The notes beneath the pieces were generated by a model that did not search any database, had not been told where the DNA came from, and was given only the letters and a program-made list of their open reading frames with translations. Positions 7,351 through 15,889 of a stretch of 38,102 nucleotides of DNA are shown here, piece after piece. Origin of the DNA: Clostridiales bacterium. GTDB lineage: Bacteria; Bacillota; Clostridia; Christensenellales; Borkfalkiaceae. The stretch is taken from assembly GCA_015055865.1 (NCBI GenBank), contig SVHK01000014.1:1-38102 (forward strand), given 5' to 3'. The position numbers and the translations under genes were made by a program. Positions within the stretch are counted from its first letter, which is position 1; the number at the start of each line of letters is the position of its first letter.

Positions 7351-8289
7351 TCAATCAAAAAATTGCGATACGTTTTGCGCAAAGAGATGCCCCAATTTAA
7401 TTTGGCTCATCGAATCGTAATGCGCCATATCGGGCTGTTCTTCCGGCTCGCTCGAACAAGTAAGCCCTTCCGCGATCGTATCAATCAAAACGTTCGTCCA
7501 CGACAATTCCGCCACTTGACGTTTGGATTCGTTCACCAAATCGCAATATACCCAATACACGGGATTATCCGCGATATACGCGTCGATAAACGCTATGCCG
7601 TTATTCCCCGCGTAGCTTGAAAACTTCTTACGGACGTCTTTAATCAAATAGGTCAAATTGTCTTTATACTCCGTTGCGTTTTCCACGGAAAAAGAATCCG
7701 ACTCGCCTTGCATCCAACACATTCCTTCGATGATAAAGTCGTAATTTTTCTCTTTAAGATACTTCAAACTCGTTTCCACAAACGATTCGAAGGCTCGGTA
7801 CATTTCTCCCGTTTTACCAAAGTTAGACGGAGAACGCCATTGTTCGTATAGATTCGAACCGCCCCACGCGTACTTTATTATAAAAAACAGTTCGTTGGGA
7901 TAAAGCTCGTGTAATTTTTCCGCCAACCCCAACTCAGGGCCGAAAAAACCACCGCCTTCGCCTTGCTTGGTCGCGCACTTAACGAACTCCTTAGATTCGT
8001 TCGTTCCCGTAGCAAAGTAATTAATATACACGTTGTCGTAACCCGTTTCGTATTCTAAATACTTCTCTTCGGAAACGTTCTTTTTCAAATAATCGTCACG
8101 ACTACACCCCGACGCGTTCGATTGACCGCCAAGCAAAATAACTTTTGCTTTTTTACCCTGCCCGTCGGGCAAAGTATCGCTAATCGTAAAATTAAATTCG
8201 TCTTTACAAGCGGTTAAAGAAACACTTGCCCCTACGCCGATAAAGAAACAAATCGCAAAAGAAAGTATTATTCTTACACATTTTTTCAT
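7351..8289 (-). CDS. lipoprotein with SGNH/sialate O-acetylesterase-like domain
   Basis: A secreted esterase-like lipoprotein of 312 residues. The N-terminus MKKCVRIILSFAICFF with lipobox LTAC (Cys28) marks export and lipid anchoring. The mature part carries GGQSNASG with the predicted catalytic serine at 57, the CWMQGESDS block, and DMAHYDS with Asp287 and His290 near the end. These are the hallmarks of the SASA/DUF303 group (carbohydrate esterase family 6-like), which removes acetyl groups from sugars such as sialic acid or xylan. The actual substrate is unknown, and no glycan-degradation neighbours are visible. It has its own promoter and stands alone between convergent tkt and gyrA. Confidence 0.82.
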   Translation of the reverse strand: MKKCVRIILSFAICFFIGVGASVSLTACKDEFNFTISDTLPDGQGKKAKVILLGGQSNASGCSRDDYLKKNVSEEKYLEYETGYDNVYINYFATGTNESKEFVKCATKQGEGGGFFGPELGLAEKLHELYPNELFFIIKYAWGGSNLYEQWRSPSNFGKTGEMYRAFESFVETSLKYLKEKNYDFIIEGMCWMQGESDSFSVENATEYKDNLTYLIKDVRKKFSSYAGNNGIAFIDAYIADNPVYWVYCDLVNESKRQVAELSWTNVLIDTIAEGLTCSSEPEEQPDMAHYDSMSQIKLGHLFAQNVSQFFD

Positions 8290-8323
8290 TGTTTTACCCC
8301 TTAATTATTTTTAGGTTATTTTA

Positions 8324-8352
8324 GTTATATCACAATCCGCTTAAACTGTCAA
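8324..8352 (-). promoter_or_regulatory. promoter of the SGNH lipoprotein gene
   Basis: Perfect TTGACA, 17 bp, TATAAC on the minus strand; AAGGGG precedes the ATG. Confidence 0.75.
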
Positions 8353-8379
8353 GCGTTTGATTTATTTTTGTATAAACTA

Positions 8380-8410
8380 CAAAACTCTCGACCCGTGGTC
8401 GAGAGTTTTG
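8380..8410. terminator. terminator after gyrA
   Basis: Arms CAAAACTCTCGAC / GTCGAGAGTTTTG around CCGTG form a strong stem just after the gyrA stop. Confidence 0.85.
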
Positions 8411-8425
8411 CTTATTTTCAATCAA

Positions 8426-11056
8426 TTATTCTTCGTCTTGAACCGTTTCTTCAACAACTTCTTCCGTAGTTTCATCTACAACTTCCGTCGTTTCTTCTAC
8501 TTCGTCTTCCACGACTTGCGCCAAATCTTCGGGACTTAAATCCGCCGCCGTTTCTTCGGGTGCTTGCGTTTCCGCTTCGTCGTCGCGTTCGGTTACGTCA
8601 ACGGTTGCCACAAGACTGTCTTTAACGTTCATAACTCTTACGCCACGCGTCGTTCTACCGATTTTGGAAATAGTATCCGCGTGCATACGGATAATCGTAC
8701 CACCCGTCGTGATAATCATAATGTCGTCTTCGTCACTTACGAGTTTCATATTGACCAAATCGCCCGTCTTTTCGTTGAACACGCCCGCTTTAATACCTTT
8801 ACCGCCACGGTTTTGCAAACGGTAATCTTCTACGGAAGAACGCTTACCGTAACCGAACGACGTGAGCGTGAACAAATCTTTGTTCTTATCAATTACGAGC
8901 ATATCGACGAGCACGTCGTCTTTAGAAAGGTTAATCGCGCGAACGCCCTGCGTACCACGACCGGTAGGACGAACGTCCGTTTCCGCAAAGCGGATACATT
9001 TACCTTCGTGAGAAGCTACGATAAGTTCGTCTTCGCCCGTCGTGAAGTGTACGGCAATCAAATCGTCTTCGTCTTGGAGCTTAATCGCAATCTTACCGTT
9101 CTTAGGGATACGCTTAAATTCGTCCGTCGAAGTCTTTTTAATCAAACCGCGTTTGGTCGCCATAATAAGGTATCCGTTACCGTCTTCTTTTACAGGCAAT
9201 ACCGTTTGCACCTTTTCGCCTGCGTCAAGCTGAATAATATTGACGACGGCTCTACCCCTTGCCGTTCTATTCGCTTCGGGAATTTCGTAACCCTTTACAG
9301 AATACACCTTACCTTTAGACGAGAAAAGCAAAATCGGGTCGTGCGTGGAGCAAACGAACATCTTTTCAACGTAGTCCTCGTCTTTAGGTCTATGCGCCGT
9401 AATACCGCGACCGCCTCTGCCTTGCGCTCTATATTCCGCAACGGGCAAACGCTTGATATAACCCGAATGAGTAAGCGAGATAACGACGTCTTCTCTATCA
9501 ATCAAGTCTTCGTCTTCGATATTGCCGTAATCCACGGAAATTTCCGTCTTTCTCGGCGAAGGATATTTATTCTTGATTTCCGTCAAATCGTTCTTAATAA
9601 TCGCCATTACGCGCCATTCGTTCGCAAGAATATCCTTCAAATCGATAATCGTTGCGCGGAGCGCGTTAAGTTCCTCGTTGAGTTTTTCAACTTCTAAGGA
9701 AGTCAATCTTTGCAAACGCATTTCCAAAATAGCGTTCGCTTGCTTTTCGTCCAATACGAACGCCGAAGTCAAGCCTTCGATAGCGTTGTACTTGTCTTTG
9801 GATTCTTTAATAATGCGTACGACTTCGTCAATATTCGCAAGCGCCAAAACCAAACCGGCAATCAAATGCGCACGTTCTTCCGTCTTGTCGAGTTCGAATT
9901 TGGTACGACGAACGATAACTTCCTTTTGGTGTTCAAGGTAATGATACAATACTTCGCGAAGGTTGAGCGTTTTAGGTTCGGTACCGTTCTCAACGAGCGC
10001 AAGCAAGATAATACCGTCGGAAATTTGGAGTTTGGTCTTTTTGTAAAGGGTATTCAACACGACTTGCGCGTTGGCGTCCTTTTTACATTCGATAACGATT
10101 CTAAGCCCGTCGCGGTCGGATTCGTCGCGAATATCGGAGATACCTTCCAATCGCTTATCGCGTACCATGTCTGCAATCGTTTTGATAAGCATCGCTTTAT
10201 TGACTTGGTAAGGGATTTCCGTAACGACGATACGGGAACGGATATTCGCGCCCGAACCGTATTCTTCAATTTCGCATTTGGAACGGATAACCAAGCTACC
10301 TTGCCCCGTTCTATACGCGTTTCTAATCCCGCTTCTACCCATTAAGATACCGCCCGTAGGGAAATCGGGCGCGGGAATATATTCCATCAATTCGTCTACG
10401 GTGATTTCGGGATTGTCAATCATCGCAATCGTACCGTCGATAACTTCCGCAAGGTTGTGGGGCGGGATATTCGTCGCCATACCGACCGCAATACCGTCCG
10501 CGCCGTTTACGAGCAAGTTAGGATATCTTGCAGGGAGTACGGTGGGCTCTTCTTCGCTACCGTCGAAGTTGGGAATAAAATCTACCGTTTTCTTATCAAG
10601 GTCTTTGAGCATTTCGGAGGCAAGCTTGGTAAGTCTTGCTTCCGTATAACGCATTGCAGCCGCAGGGTCGCCGTCCACCGAACCGAAGTTACCGTGTCCG
10701 TCAACGAGCGGAAAACTAATGGTAAAATCTTGCGCAAGTCTTACGAGCGCGTCGTAAACGGAACTGTCGCCGTGGGGGTGATATTTACCCATACAGTCAC
10801 CGACGATACGGGCGCACTTTCTAAACGCCTTGTCGTTATACAGCCCCATTTCGTGCATAGAGAACAAAATTCTTCTATGAACGGGTTTCAACCCGTCGCG
10901 AACGTCGGGAATTGCGCGCGATTTATTAACCGCCATCGCGTAGGCAATGAACGAGCGCTTTAATTCTTCATCTACTTCGACGTCCAATAATTTGGTCATC
11001 GCAAGCGTTTTCTTAAATTCCTCGGTCAATTCAGGGCTTGTTTCTCTTTTAGCCAT
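8426..11056 (-). CDS. gyrA: DNA gyrase subunit A
   Basis: Subunit of DNA gyrase that cuts and rejoins DNA while negative supercoils are introduced. The 876-residue protein has the breakage-reunion domain with the catalytic tyrosine in [10 protein letters not shown] (Tyr137, equivalent to E. coli Tyr122). The quinolone-determining region [12 protein letters not shown] has Ser98 and Asp102, the wild-type residues at the E. coli 83 and 87 positions. The C-terminal beta-pinwheel carries a GyrA box, QGRGGRG, which favours gyrase over topoisomerase IV. The last ~50 residues are an extremely acidic tail. It follows gyrB by 115 nt with no clear promoter between, so both are probably one transcript. 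A 35-nt repeated module lies directly upstream of its RBS. Confidence 0.97.
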   Translation of the reverse strand: MAKRETSPELTEEFKKTLAMTKLLDVEVDEELKRSFIAYAMAVNKSRAIPDVRDGLKPVHRRILFSMHEMGLYNDKAFRKCARIVGDCMGKYHPHGDSSVYDALVRLAQDFTISFPLVDGHGNFGSVDGDPAAAMRYTEARLTKLASEMLKDLDKKTVDFIPNFDGSEEEPTVLPARYPNLLVNGADGIAVGMATNIPPHNLAEVIDGTIAMIDNPEITVDELMEYIPAPDFPTGGILMGRSGIRNAYRTGQGSLVIRSKCEIEEYGSGANIRSRIVVTEIPYQVNKAMLIKTIADMVRDKRLEGISDIRDESDRDGLRIVIECKKDANAQVVLNTLYKKTKLQISDGIILLALVENGTEPKTLNLREVLYHYLEHQKEVIVRRTKFELDKTEERAHLIAGLVLALANIDEVVRIIKESKDKYNAIEGLTSAFVLDEKQANAILEMRLQRLTSLEVEKLNEELNALRATIIDLKDILANEWRVMAIIKNDLTEIKNKYPSPRKTEISVDYGNIEDEDLIDREDVVISLTHSGYIKRLPVAEYRAQGRGGRGITAHRPKDEDYVEKMFVCSTHDPILLFSSKGKVYSVKGYEIPEANRTARGRAVVNIIQLDAGEKVQTVLPVKEDGNGYLIMATKRGLIKKTSTDEFKRIPKNGKIAIKLQDEDDLIAVHFTTGEDELIVASHEGKCIRFAETDVRPTGRGTQGVRAINLSKDDVLVDMLVIDKNKDLFTLTSFGYGKRSSVEDYRLQNRGGKGIKAGVFNEKTGDLVNMKLVSDEDDIMIITTGGTIIRMHADTISKIGRTTRGVRVMNVKDSLVATVDVTERDDEAETQAPEETAADLSPEDLAQVVEDEVEETTEVVDETTEEVVEETVQDEE

Positions 11057-11073
11057 TTTTTACTCCTTATCTT

Positions 11074-11108
11074 GCAACGTCCCGTTGCATCTAGTCTTTC
11101 TATCTTTC
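11074..11108 (-). repeat. 35-nt leader module, copy before gyrA
   Basis: In mRNA sense: GAAAGATAGAAAGACTAGAT followed by arms GCAAC/GTTGC around a 5-nt loop, then AAGATAAGGAG and the gyrA ATG. It matches copies at 18777, 27410, 29317 and 29406. Here the hairpin ends about 6 nt before the Shine-Dalgarno. Confidence 0.8.
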
Positions 11109-11171
11109 GTTACTAAAAACGTGTTACTACCTATCGTCCAAATTAACTCGCGCTTAAATATTAAACGCTTA

Positions 11172-13085
11172 TTAAACGTCTAAATCGGTTGCCAAAGCAG
11201 CGTTCTCTTCAATAAACTTTCTACGAAGTTCGGGATTTTCACCCATAAGCATCGTGAACATTTGGTCCGCTTCCGCCGCGTCTTGCATCGTTACTCTTAC
11301 GAGCGTTCTCGTCGCAGGGTTCATCGTCGTGTCCCAAAGCTGTTCTTTACTCATTTCGCCAAGCCCTTTATAGCGTTGATATTCGACTTTACCGGGCGCG
11401 TTTCTATCGTATTCGATTTTTTCTTCTTCGGAGTACAAGTAATCTACGTTGCCCTTGCAAGTCGCCTTATAAAGGGGCGGTTTCGCCGCGTACACGTGCC
11501 CGTGCTCAATCAAAGGACGCATAAAGCGGAACAAGAACGTGTAGAGCAAAATACGGATATGCGCGCCGTCAACGTCGGCATCGGTCATCGAAATAATTCT
11601 ATCGTATCTTAATTTACTTTCGTCGAAATCGTCCAAAATACCGCAACCGAACGCCGTAATCATCGACTTGATTTCTTCGTTTTCCAATACTCTGTTCAAT
11701 CTTACTTTTTCAACGTTCAAAATCTTACCACGAAGGGGCAAAATCGCTTGGAACCGTCTATCTCTACCTTGCTTTGCAGTACCGCCTGCGGAGTCCCCTT
11801 CGACGATATAAATTTCACAAAGCTCGCTACGTCTATCCGAGCAGTCGGCGAGTTTACCGGGCAAGGTCGTACTTTCCAAAATCCCCTTTCTTCTCGTCAA
11901 TTCTCTAGCGCTACGCGCCGCGTCACGCGCCTTTTGCGCCGTAATACAACGCAAAACGAGTTCGCGCGTTACGGACGGGTTTTCTTCCAAGAACGTACTC
12001 ATGTGTTCGGAAACGCACTTATTTACGAACGTTCTAATCGTCGAATTGTTAAGCTTGTCCTTCGTCTGCGATTCGAACTGCGCGTTGATGAGTTTGACGG
12101 AAACGACCGCCGTAATACCTTCACGTACGTCTTCGCCCGTAAGTTTGTCGTTGTCTTTTAAAATATTCAGCTTTCTACCGGCGTCGTTGATAACCTTGGT
12201 AAGCGCCATCTTCAACCCTTCCACGTGCGTACCGCCGTCGATGGTGTTGACGTTGTTCGCGTAGCTGTAAATTACTTCGTTATAGCTTTCGTTATATTGA
12301 ATAGCGACTTCGCAAACGGTATCCCCGTCCGTTTCTTCAAAATATACGGGGTTGGGGAACAACAACTCGTCGCGGTTTTTATTGAGCTCTTCCACGAACG
12401 AACGAATACCGCCTTCGTAGCAGAAGGAGTCCTTTCTTTCTTCGCCGGGACGGGTATCTTCAAGCGTAATTCTCAAACCTTTGTTCAAGTACGCAAGCTC
12501 ACGCAAACGCCCCTTTAAGGTATCGTAATTAAAGATAATCGTTTCGAAAATCTCGCTATCGGGCTGAAAAGTAACTTTCGTACCCGTTCTATCGGTATCG
12601 CCGACGATTTGTACGCTACGTTGAGGCACGCCGCGGTTATAAATTTGCTTATACACGTGTCCGTTTTGGCAAACTTCCGCTTCCAACCATTCGGACAACG
12701 CGTTTACCGCTTTAACGCCTACGCCGTGCAAACCGCTCGAAACTTTATACCCCGAATCACCGCCGAACTTACCGCCCGCGTTGACTTTCGTGAACACGAC
12801 TTCAAGCGTGGAAATCCCTTCCTTCGGGTGAATATCCGTCGGAATACCGCGTCCGTTATCCTGAACGGTACAGCTACCGTCGGGATTGAGCGTAACTTCG
12901 ATATGCGTACAATAACCCGCCAACGCCTCGTCGATGGAGTTATCGACGACTTCGTGCACGAGATGATGCAAACCTTTCGCGTCCGTCGATGAAATATACA
13001 TACCGGGACGTTTTCTGATGTGTTCTAGACCGTCTAAAACCTGTATCTGCTCGGCGCCGTATTCGCCCTCTACCTTTTCCGCCAT
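11172..13085 (-). CDS. gyrB: DNA gyrase subunit B
   Basis: ATPase subunit of gyrase, 637 residues, the usual length for Firmicutes. It shows the GHKL ATP-binding motifs EVVDNSIDEALAG, DNGRGIPTD and GLHGVGVKAVNALS. The TOPRIM metal-binding motifs follow: EGDSAGG near residue 425 and DADVDGAHI near residue 505. The C-terminal YKGLGEM interacts with GyrA. The start has AGGAG upstream and a leader hairpin, with a clean promoter at 13152-13180. The neighbours usual near an origin (dnaA, dnaN, recF) are absent, so the pair appears to have moved away from oriC or lies in a rearranged chromosome. Confidence 0.97.
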   Translation of the reverse strand: MAEKVEGEYGAEQIQVLDGLEHIRKRPGMYISSTDAKGLHHLVHEVVDNSIDEALAGYCTHIEVTLNPDGSCTVQDNGRGIPTDIHPKEGISTLEVVFTKVNAGGKFGGDSGYKVSSGLHGVGVKAVNALSEWLEAEVCQNGHVYKQIYNRGVPQRSVQIVGDTDRTGTKVTFQPDSEIFETIIFNYDTLKGRLRELAYLNKGLRITLEDTRPGEERKDSFCYEGGIRSFVEELNKNRDELLFPNPVYFEETDGDTVCEVAIQYNESYNEVIYSYANNVNTIDGGTHVEGLKMALTKVINDAGRKLNILKDNDKLTGEDVREGITAVVSVKLINAQFESQTKDKLNNSTIRTFVNKCVSEHMSTFLEENPSVTRELVLRCITAQKARDAARSARELTRRKGILESTTLPGKLADCSDRRSELCEIYIVEGDSAGGTAKQGRDRRFQAILPLRGKILNVEKVRLNRVLENEEIKSMITAFGCGILDDFDESKLRYDRIISMTDADVDGAHIRILLYTFLFRFMRPLIEHGHVYAAKPPLYKATCKGNVDYLYSEEEKIEYDRNAPGKVEYQRYKGLGEMSKEQLWDTTMNPATRTLVRVTMQDAAEADQMFTMLMGENPELRRKFIEENAALATDLDV

Positions 13086-13107
13086 TCTCTTTCTCCTACT
13101 TTTCCGC

Positions 13108-13131
13108 TTCTCTTTTTTATAAAAAAGAGAA
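13108..13131 (-). promoter_or_regulatory. hairpin in the gyrB leader
   Basis: Perfect 11-bp arms TTCTCTTTTTT / AAAAAAGAGAA separated by two bases lie between the promoter and the AGGAG of gyrB, ending about 10 nt before the latter. Not a terminator on the gyrB strand, because no U-run follows it. Confidence 0.5.
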
Positions 13132-13151
13132 ATCGGTTATTTTACTCCCCT

Positions 13152-13180
13152 ATTATACCATAAAGCAAATTTTTTTTCAA
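13152..13180 (-). promoter_or_regulatory. promoter of gyrB-gyrA
   Basis: TTGAAA and TATAAT on the minus strand with a 17-bp spacer. Confidence 0.8.
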
Positions 13181-13350
13181 GTACTAAAAGCCCTTTTTTT
13201 AATATTTTTTACTAAAATCGCCTCAAAAAGCGTTATTTGCCCCGAAATCACGCAAAACTTTGTTTCGCGATTATTTACTTGTCAATAAAATAAGCGACGA
13301 TTTTAGCCTAAAATTAATTCGTTTCGTTCAAACTTTTTTTACTTTTACTA

Positions 13351-13379
13351 TTGACAAACGGAAAAACGTATGATATAAT
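13351..13379 (+). promoter_or_regulatory. promoter of the small lipoprotein gene
   Basis: Perfect TTGACA and TATAAT with a 17-bp spacer, about 30 nt before the ATG. Confidence 0.85.
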
Positions 13380-13408
13380 CACCTTACAAAATATTTAGGA
13401 GGCTCTTT

Positions 13409-13768
13409 ATGAGAAAATTCACAAAAACTCTTATGATAACTTTAACGGCTCTTTGTTTATCGGTATGTTTCTTATTTGCCGGTTGTTCTAAACAAGTCGG
13501 TACTTACGTCGGCACAACGCTCATCTCCAAAACGTCTATCGAACTTAAATTAAAAGCGAACGATGAATTTGAAATGACCATTGGCGACACAACAAAAACC
13601 GGCGAATGGAAAGTTAGCGAAGAAGAGGAAAACGTCATCATTCTTGTTATCGGTGGCAATGACGCAGGTAAAGCTACGTACGACGAAGAAAATAAAACGC
13701 TTACAATTAACGGGCTTGCGGACTTGGCATTGGCTGGCGCAAACGGCGCAACTCTCACTAAAAAATAA
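13409..13768 (+). CDS. small lipoprotein, beta-rich
   Basis: A 119-residue exported protein. It has a basic N-terminus, a hydrophobic core and lipobox LFAGC (Cys at about residue 26), so it should be lipid-anchored outside the membrane. The mature ~93 residues have alternating polar/hydrophobic strands (IELKLKANDEFEMTI, GEWKV, KTLTINGL), like small lipocalin- or DUF5640-type beta domains found in many Clostridia lipoproteins. Function is unknown. AGGAGG lies upstream, the promoter is perfect and a strong terminator follows, so it is probably expressed well as a single gene. Confidence 0.78.
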   Translation: MRKFTKTLMITLTALCLSVCFLFAGCSKQVGTYVGTTLISKTSIELKLKANDEFEMTIGDTTKTGEWKVSEEEENVIILVIGGNDAGKATYDEENKTLTINGLADLALAGANGATLTKK

Positions 13769-13784
13769 AAACTAAACAACAAAT

Positions 13785-13822
13785 AAAAAATCCGAAGATT
13801 TTCAAAAATCTTCGGATTTTTT
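13785..13822. terminator. bidirectional terminator
   Basis: TCCGAAGATTT / AAATCTTCGGA arms, flanked by A and T runs on both sides, between two converging genes. Confidence 0.9.
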
Positions 13823-13836
13823 GATATGTATTTATA

Positions 13837-14676
13837 TTAACTTTCATAACCGACCAATAAACCGCCGTTTTCCGCATAGAAACTGCAAAGTCCGCGCAAA
13901 GGATAAATTTCAACGTCCAAATTTTGATATTCGGTTTCAAGAAGTCTTTTAAACGCCTGCGCAAGCGATACGTTACGACAATGCCCAATGCGAATCTTTC
14001 CACCTTTATAACCGCGTACTTTTATCGTTTCCAAAATTTTATTCAACGTACCGTTATCCCCACGGCTTTTCGCGACTTGTTCAAGCGTACCTTGCGCGCT
14101 CGCAACGCCGATAAAACGAAGCCCTAAAATCCCTGCGATTTTTGCCATAAACCCGCTAACGCGTCCGTTGTTTTTTAAATTTTTCAATGATTGGAGCATA
14201 AAGCAAAGCCCCGTTCTTTTTTGGTATTCGGCAATTTTTTCGCAAATCGATTGATAATCTTCGCCGGCTAAAATAAGTTCTTGTAACTTCTCTAAAATAA
14301 GCTTCATTTCAGGCCCCGTCGAAAGGGAATCCACTACGCAAACCTTTCTATCGGGATATTTTTCTTCGTATTCTTTTTTGGCGAGCAACGCCGCGTTACA
14401 GCTCCCCGAAAGTCCCGAAGTAATCGTTACGCAAAAGACGTATTTTTTATCGTCAAATCTTTCCAACCAATCGTATTCGGACGGGCAAGACGTAGTCACT
14501 TTATCGTCGTTTTTATCTAAATCGTCAATCATTTTCTCGACGTCAAGATTGCAATCGTCCACGTATTCGCCCACTTTTGAAATCATCTTCAAAGGCGCAA
14601 CCGCAAACGGCATATCTCCCATACTAAGTACGTCCGCCGCCGAATCGGCAACGATTTTTACTTCCTTTAAATTCAT
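13837..14676 (-). CDS. DegV family (FakB-type) fatty acid-binding protein, second copy
   Basis: A 279-residue DegV paralogue. It starts with VKIVADSAADV, carries VTTSCPSEYDW and the ITSGLSGSCNAA pocket motif, then VVDSLSTGPE and NNGRVSGFM. The role is inferred from FakB: holding a fatty acid for phosphorylation by FakA (19206-20849). It differs clearly in sequence from the DegV at 4132-5028, so the two may prefer different acyl chains. It lies downstream of the minD/minE-like pair in the same direction. AAGGAG precedes the ATG and forms one arm of a possible RBS-masking stem. Confidence 0.87.
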   Translation of the reverse strand: MNLKEVKIVADSAADVLSMGDMPFAVAPLKMISKVGEYVDDCNLDVEKMIDDLDKNDDKVTTSCPSEYDWLERFDDKKYVFCVTITSGLSGSCNAALLAKKEYEEKYPDRKVCVVDSLSTGPEMKLILEKLQELILAGEDYQSICEKIAEYQKRTGLCFMLQSLKNLKNNGRVSGFMAKIAGILGLRFIGVASAQGTLEQVAKSRGDNGTLNKILETIKVRGYKGGKIRIGHCRNVSLAQAFKRLLETEYQNLDVEIYPLRGLCSFYAENGGLLVGYES

Positions 14677-14685
14677 AATAAAACA

Positions 14686-14735
14686 CTCCTTTTTTGCACG
14701 GACTACGCGAAAAACGTACCCCCACGAAAAAGGAG
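14686..14735 (-). promoter_or_regulatory. possible RBS-masking stem before degV (second copy)
   Basis: In mRNA sense CTCCTTTTT (14727-14735) can pair with AAAAAGGAG (14686-14694), which contains the Shine-Dalgarno of the gene ending at 13837. The loop is about 32 nt. Confidence 0.4.
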
Positions 14736-14748
14736 CAATTTTTTATTT

Positions 14749-14982
14749 TTAGCGTAACACGTTAAATTTTTTTACGCGCAAAGCGTCGAATTTTAGCTCT
14801 ACGCGATAAATACCGTCTTCGTAAACGACTTCCATTTCGGGCGTACTTTTCAGCTCGAAATATTCGTTTAATTTCGTCGCCACGTCTTTTAAGACGAGCG
14901 CCTTACAGCCGTCGCTAACGACTGCTTTATCCGTTTGTATGACGTTTTTTACCCGTTCGAACGTATCTAAAGTCAATTTCAT
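14749..14982 (-). CDS. small protein behind minD, putative divergent MinE
   Basis: A 77-residue protein starting 3 nt after the minD stop, with AAGGGGG as its ribosome site inside the end of minD. Its position is exactly that of minE. The pattern DTFERVKNVIQTDKA (residues 6-20) resembles the MinD-contact helix of clostridial MinE proteins, and VLKDVATKLNEYFEL (30-44) followed by two strands EMEVVYED and YRVELKFDALR resembles the dimerising topological-specificity domain. The usual longer N-terminal membrane-targeting stretch is nearly absent. MinE drives MinD pole-to-pole oscillation, placing the division site. The assignment rests on position and a weak pattern; it could instead be an unrelated MinD partner. 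Confidence 0.55.
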   Translation of the reverse strand: MKLTLDTFERVKNVIQTDKAVVSDGCKALVLKDVATKLNEYFELKSTPEMEVVYEDGIYRVELKFDALRVKKFNVLR

Positions 14983-14985
14983 ATC

Positions 14986-15753
14986 TTATAACCCCCTTTT
15001 TAAAAACCGACGGAGCCCGCCAATCGCGCCCGTATACCGTTTCGTAACGTTATACGTTCGCCGTTTGCCCGTTAAAAGGTTAAAGGCAAGTATTTTAAAG
15101 GGTTTTTTATCTTCGGATAATTGATTGAGATACAACTGTTTGTCTTCGGGCAAAACGCCAAGCAAAGGAATTTTTAACACCCCTTCCATTTCACTTAAAC
15201 TCAAACATTCGCCCGAAACGAGCAAATCCCCCCGTAACATATTTACGATAAAAGAGATTTGTTGAAGTTCGTAGCTTTTGAGAATAGTTACGACTTTATC
15301 CGCGTCGCGAAGAGCGGGCAAGTGCGCCGTCGTAACGACGATTGCTTCGTCGGCGGTCGCCACCGCGCGATGAAACCCTTCGTCTATGCCTGCAGGACAA
15401 TCGATTAAAATGTAATCGTATTTGTCCGAAAGTCCGTCTAAAACGAGCTTAAACGACTGAGGCGAGATATACCTTTCCGGCGCGGAACGGCTAGCAAGTA
15501 AGTAGAAATTCGGGTAATCGGGATGTCTTACAAGCGCTTGACTCGCTCGACATCTACCTTCTATCACGTCTACGATATCGTAAACGACGAGATTTTCCAC
15601 TCCGCAAGCGACGTCGGCGTTATTCAAACCGAAATCGGCGTCGCAAATAATCACTCTCTCGCCTTTCAACGAAAGAGCTACCCCAAGATTGACGGCAACG
15701 GTAGTTTTTCCCACTCCGCCTTTACCCGACGTAACGACGATTTTTCTTGCCAT
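14986..15753 (-). CDS. minD: septum site-determining ATPase MinD
   Basis: Membrane-associated ATPase that controls where the division septum forms. The 255 residues carry the deviant Walker A motif SGKGGVGKTT (9-18), the DADFGLNN block and Walker B YILIDCPAGID. It ends in the short amphipathic, basic membrane-targeting helix GLRRFLKRGL typical of MinD and absent from plasmid ParA proteins. I chose MARKIVV as the start because AGGAGGG lies just upstream; a start 11 codons earlier would leave that site unused. MinC is not nearby. The gene has its own promoter and is followed by the MinE-like gene and a degV. Confidence 0.92.
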   Translation of the reverse strand: MARKIVVTSGKGGVGKTTVAVNLGVALSLKGERVIICDADFGLNNADVACGVENLVVYDIVDVIEGRCRASQALVRHPDYPNFYLLASRSAPERYISPQSFKLVLDGLSDKYDYILIDCPAGIDEGFHRAVATADEAIVVTTAHLPALRDADKVVTILKSYELQQISFIVNMLRGDLLVSGECLSLSEMEGVLKIPLLGVLPEDKQLYLNQLSEDKKPFKILAFNLLTGKRRTYNVTKRYTGAIGGLRRFLKRGL

Positions 15754-15775
15754 ATTCCCAACCCTCCTATAGGCT

Positions 15776-15794
15776 AATTTTCGCAAAGAAAATT
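15776..15794 (-). promoter_or_regulatory. hairpin in the minD leader
   Basis: Arms AATTTTC / GAAAATT with a 5-nt loop, seven bases upstream of the AGGAGGG of minD. No U-run follows. Confidence 0.4.
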
Positions 15795-15796
15795 AT

Positions 15797-15825
15797 ACTA
15801 TAAAAGGCAAGGTTTATCCTGTCAA
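15797..15825 (-). promoter_or_regulatory. promoter of minD
   Basis: Perfect TTGACA, 17 bp, TATAGT on the minus strand. Confidence 0.7.
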
Positions 15826-15889
15826 ATGAGAAAGATTTACGGGGTTTTTTGTCAAAACGAAATTTTACGGTATTTAAAAAATCAACGTT

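Larger units (their letters stand above)
13086..13408. other. 323-base intergenic region between gyrB and a lipoprotein gene
   Basis: Holds the gyrB leader hairpin (13108-13131), two diverging promoters (13152-13180 minus, 13351-13379 plus) and, between them, an AT-rich stretch with a 9-bp inverted repeat CTAAAATCG/CGATTTTAG (13212-13220 and 13298-13306). I see no ORF, no DnaA boxes and no known RNA here. Confidence 0.6.

Noticed and set aside
8564-9697. Long open frame of 377 codons on the plus strand opposite gyrA
   Set aside because: Its product is rich in R, F, N and V with no recognisable domain, the frame lies wholly inside gyrA and no ribosome site precedes it. It is a mirror of gyrA codon use.
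13086-13408. Replication origin next to gyrB
   Set aside because: No dnaA or dnaN nearby and no TTATCCACA-like boxes seen.
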